Below are positions 62,549-64,000 of a DNA stretch of 64,000 nt, one piece after another. The notes beneath the pieces are model-generated. The model had not been told where the DNA came from, did no database searches, and saw nothing but the letters and a program-made list of their open reading frames with translations. The DNA lies in contig NZ_CP193755.1 in NCBI RefSeq assembly GCF_050847355.1, positions 558,001 through 622,000 on the forward strand. Direction: 5' to 3'. The position numbers and the translations under genes were made by a program. The DNA is from Limimaricola sp027213785 (GTDB lineage Bacteria; Pseudomonadota; Alphaproteobacteria; Rhodobacterales; Rhodobacteraceae). Numbering within the stretch: the stretch's first letter is position 1; each line of letters begins with the position of its first letter.

Positions 62549-63175
62549 ATGCTGAAAACATTCACCACTGCTGCCGCTCTGACCGCTCTCATGGCCGGTG
62601 GCGCCATGGCGCAGGACGACATGATGATCGACGAAAATGCCATGGAGATGTCCATGGCGGATGGTCAGACCACCGTCACCTTCCCGCGCATCAATGCGCG
62701 CCAAGACGGCTACATCGTGCTGCACGCCGTTGCGGATGGCGAGCCGGTGGTGCCGGAATCGCTGGGCCACGCGATGGTCATGGCGGGTGAGAATACCGGC
62801 GTCGCCGTGGTCGTGCCGATGGCCCTCTCCGCCGGCACCGAACTGGTCGCCATGCTGCACGCCGAGACGAACGGCAACGGCGTTTATGATTTCGGGCCGG
62901 GCATGACCGACGTCGATACCCCGGTCCTGCTGAATGGCGCGCCGGTGACGGCGATGTTCACCGTTCCCGAGGGCATGGCGGTCGACACCGTCGATGCCGT
63001 GTCCACCCCGGACGTCGCCGAGCCTGAGGAGCGGGCCGAATCCGACGACGCCGAGGATCCGGATTACCGCGACACGACCGAGAGCACGATCCAGCCCAAC
63101 GATACCGAGACCGAAGGCTTCATCGAGGAAGGCGAGGACACGGAAGGCGCGGGCGACGAGGATGACGGCCAGTAA
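62549..63175 (+). CDS. Exported DUF7282-like protein with the same acidic tail
   Basis: A 208-aa secreted protein. A signal peptide (LKTFTTAAALTALMAGGAMA, cut before QDD) is followed by a beta-rich domain at about 40-150: VTFPRINARQDGYIVLHAV, GEPVVPESLGHAMVMAGEN and ELVAMLHAETNGNGVYDFGP, ending PVLLNGAPVTAMFTV. This is the pattern of the DUF7282 family. From about 162 comes the acidic tail AESDDAEDPDYRDTTES, NDTETEGFIEEGED, DEDDGQ, almost identical to that of the upstream EF-hand protein. The RBS region TCTGGAGACC precedes the ATG. Function unknown. Confidence 0.82.
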   Translation: MLKTFTTAAALTALMAGGAMAQDDMMIDENAMEMSMADGQTTVTFPRINARQDGYIVLHAVADGEPVVPESLGHAMVMAGENTGVAVVVPMALSAGTELVAMLHAETNGNGVYDFGPGMTDVDTPVLLNGAPVTAMFTVPEGMAVDTVDAVSTPDVAEPEERAESDDAEDPDYRDTTESTIQPNDTETEGFIEEGEDTEGAGDEDDGQ

Positions 63176-63213
63176 TCGGCCCGACGCTCAAGCAGCGATA
63201 TGACGCCACGAGG

Positions 63214-63246
63214 CCCCGACCGGATCCGTTCCGGTCGGGGTCTTTG
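63214..63246 (+). terminator. Terminator after the DUF7282-like gene
   Basis: CCCCGACCGGA pairs with TCCGGTCGGGG (11 bp, 5-base loop) followed by TCTTTGTCTT, 38 bases after the stop. Confidence 0.88.
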
Positions 63247-63249
63247 TCT

Positions 63250-63618
63250 TCAGGCGGAATGCGCTTCGAGCACTTGGATCGGCACGATCTCCAAGGCCCG
63301 GCGATGCGTGGCGGCGAGGTGGACACGCGGGGCGCAGCCTTCGTCATGCGCCTGCAGGAACCGCCCCGCGCAAAGACACCAGCTGTCGCCCGGCTTCAGC
63401 CCCGCAAAGCCGAACTCGGGCCGGGGCGAGCTGAGATCGTTGCCGACATATTTCGAATAGGCGAGGAATTCGGCGGTCATCACCGCGCAGACGGTATGGC
63501 TGCCCGCATCCTCGGCGCAGGTGTTGCAATGCCCGTCCCGGAAGAAGCCGGTGAGCGGGTCGGTGGAACAGGGCTCCAGTGCCTTGCCGAGCACGTTGTA
63601 CTTCTCGTCCATCTCCAT
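63250..63618 (-). CDS. DUF2237 family protein
   Basis: A 122-aa Cys-rich cytoplasmic protein matching DUF2237: NVLGKALEPCSTDPLTGFFR, CNTCAEDAGSHTVCAVMT, EFLAYSKYVGNDLSSP, PGDSWCLCAGRFLQA and the ending LEAHSA. Function unknown; six cysteines might bind a metal. The start has AAGGAGA five bases upstream. It lies 11 bases after the DUF2332 gene on the same strand, so probably co-transcribed. Confidence 0.88.
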   Translation of the reverse strand: MEMDEKYNVLGKALEPCSTDPLTGFFRDGHCNTCAEDAGSHTVCAVMTAEFLAYSKYVGNDLSSPRPEFGFAGLKPGDSWCLCAGRFLQAHDEGCAPRVHLAATHRRALEIVPIQVLEAHSA

Positions 63619-63629
63619 GGCGGTCTCCT

Positions 63630-64000
63630 TCAGTTTCCGGCGGCGTCCAGCCGCTCCGGGCCGGTCCAGCACAACCAGCGCCCGTGAAAGTCGATCCGTC
63701 CCAGCGTGATGTCGTGATCGCCGGGCCAGAGCCGCAGCCCGATCCGCGCTCCCGGCTCCTTGCCATCCGCTTCCATCGACACCCAGGCGAGCGGCGCGGC
63801 CTCGGAGGCGCGGGCGCCCGCGGCCTCGATCAACGCGCGGCCACGCTCCTGAGCTTCGGGTGGGAAGTATTGCCAGGCGATCGAGTGAAACACGATGTGC
63901 AGGTGGTCGGGCAGGGCGACGGCGAGGCGCGGCTCGAGCCAATCAATCGCGTCGGCGCGTTCGACAAGACCCGGTCCGCGCAGATCCATCGCGGCCCGGG
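63630..64000 (-). CDS. DUF2332 family protein (C-terminal part, runs off the window)
   Basis: Only the last 123 or so codons are inside the window; the frame stays open to the edge. IVFHSIAWQYFPPEAQERGR, LAWVSMEADG and LRLWPGDHDITLGRIDFHG with WLCW fit the C-terminal half of DUF2332. Function unknown. An in-frame ATG at 63989 is internal, not the true start. Confidence 0.75.
   Translation of the reverse strand, partial: RAAMDLRGPGLVERADAIDWLEPRLAVALPDHLHIVFHSIAWQYFPPEAQERGRALIEAAGARASEAAPLAWVSMEADGKEPGARIGLRLWPGDHDITLGRIDFHGRWLCWTGPERLDAAGN

Noticed and set aside
61969..63175. Recent tandem duplication of one whole gene
   Set aside because: Central domains are unrelated and the tail codons differ at many synonymous sites, which does not fit a recent copy.

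Overview
The window is GC-rich, gene-dense chromosomal DNA. It looks like an alphaproteobacterium of the Rhodobacteraceae/Rhodobacterales. The clues are a SAM/SAH riboswitch directly in front of metK, a sulfolipid operon in the order sqdB-sqdD-sqdC as in Rhodobacter sphaeroides, putA divergent from an Lrp-type putR, an Hsp20-DUF1150 pair, a stand-alone sat-cysC fusion, and many ATGA/GTGA translational overlaps. I saw no tRNA, rRNA, CRISPR array, transposase, integrase or phage gene. Most of the window is core metabolism, with several less well understood small loci.

Layout. 1-2.2 kb (minus): end of a surface-polysaccharide cluster (sugar transferase, epimerase) and a CDP-alcohol phosphatidyltransferase. 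2.3-6.4 kb: putR/putA for proline catabolism. 6.7-17.5 kb: a fused indolepyruvate:ferredoxin oxidoreductase-type enzyme followed closely by a complete leucine-degradation (liu) operon (ivd, mccB, an ASCH protein, mccA, HMG-CoA lyase, methylglutaconyl-CoA hydratase) that ends in an Lrp regulator. 17.5-21.6 kb: egtB, divergent from a GH15 glycosidase and a deiodinase-like thioredoxin-fold protein. 21.7-26.5 kb: a five-gene branched-chain-amino-acid-type ABC importer. 26.6-29.5 kb: sqdBDC. 29.5-31.4 kb (minus): purE-purK and a DUF465 protein. 31.5-33.9 kb: Hsp20-DUF1150, an EamA exporter and its TetR-type regulator with a perfect palindromic operator.

34-38.9 kb: sat-cysC; trxB translationally coupled to a RES-domain gene and divergent from an Lrp regulator; a Hint-domain protein. 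39-42.2 kb: lgt, a MidA/NDUFAF7-like methyltransferase and pgeF (minus), then ubiK. 42.2-45.8 kb: a nucleotidyltransferase and an M42 aminopeptidase that share one terminator sequence, a YbjN protein preceded by a cluster of DnaA boxes and GANTC sites, and a glycosyltransferase. 45.8-52.5 kb: miaB, an OmpA-like protein and a small lipoprotein that share a module, then phoH-ybeY-corC-lnt. 52.5-61.9 kb: riboswitch-metK, trmB between two related repeat elements, aroA-cmk-rpsA, ihfB-lapA-trpF-(membrane protein)-trpB. 62-64 kb: two exported proteins with the same leader and acidic tail but different central domains, then DUF2237 and DUF2332 genes.

The most promising undescribed items are the modular secreted pair at 61.97-63.18 kb, the DnaA-box/GANTC cluster at 44.16-44.26 kb, the repeated Cys/Trp module at 47.6 and 48.2 kb, and the RES gene coupled to trxB. 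All functional calls rest on reading motifs by eye; no database search was run.
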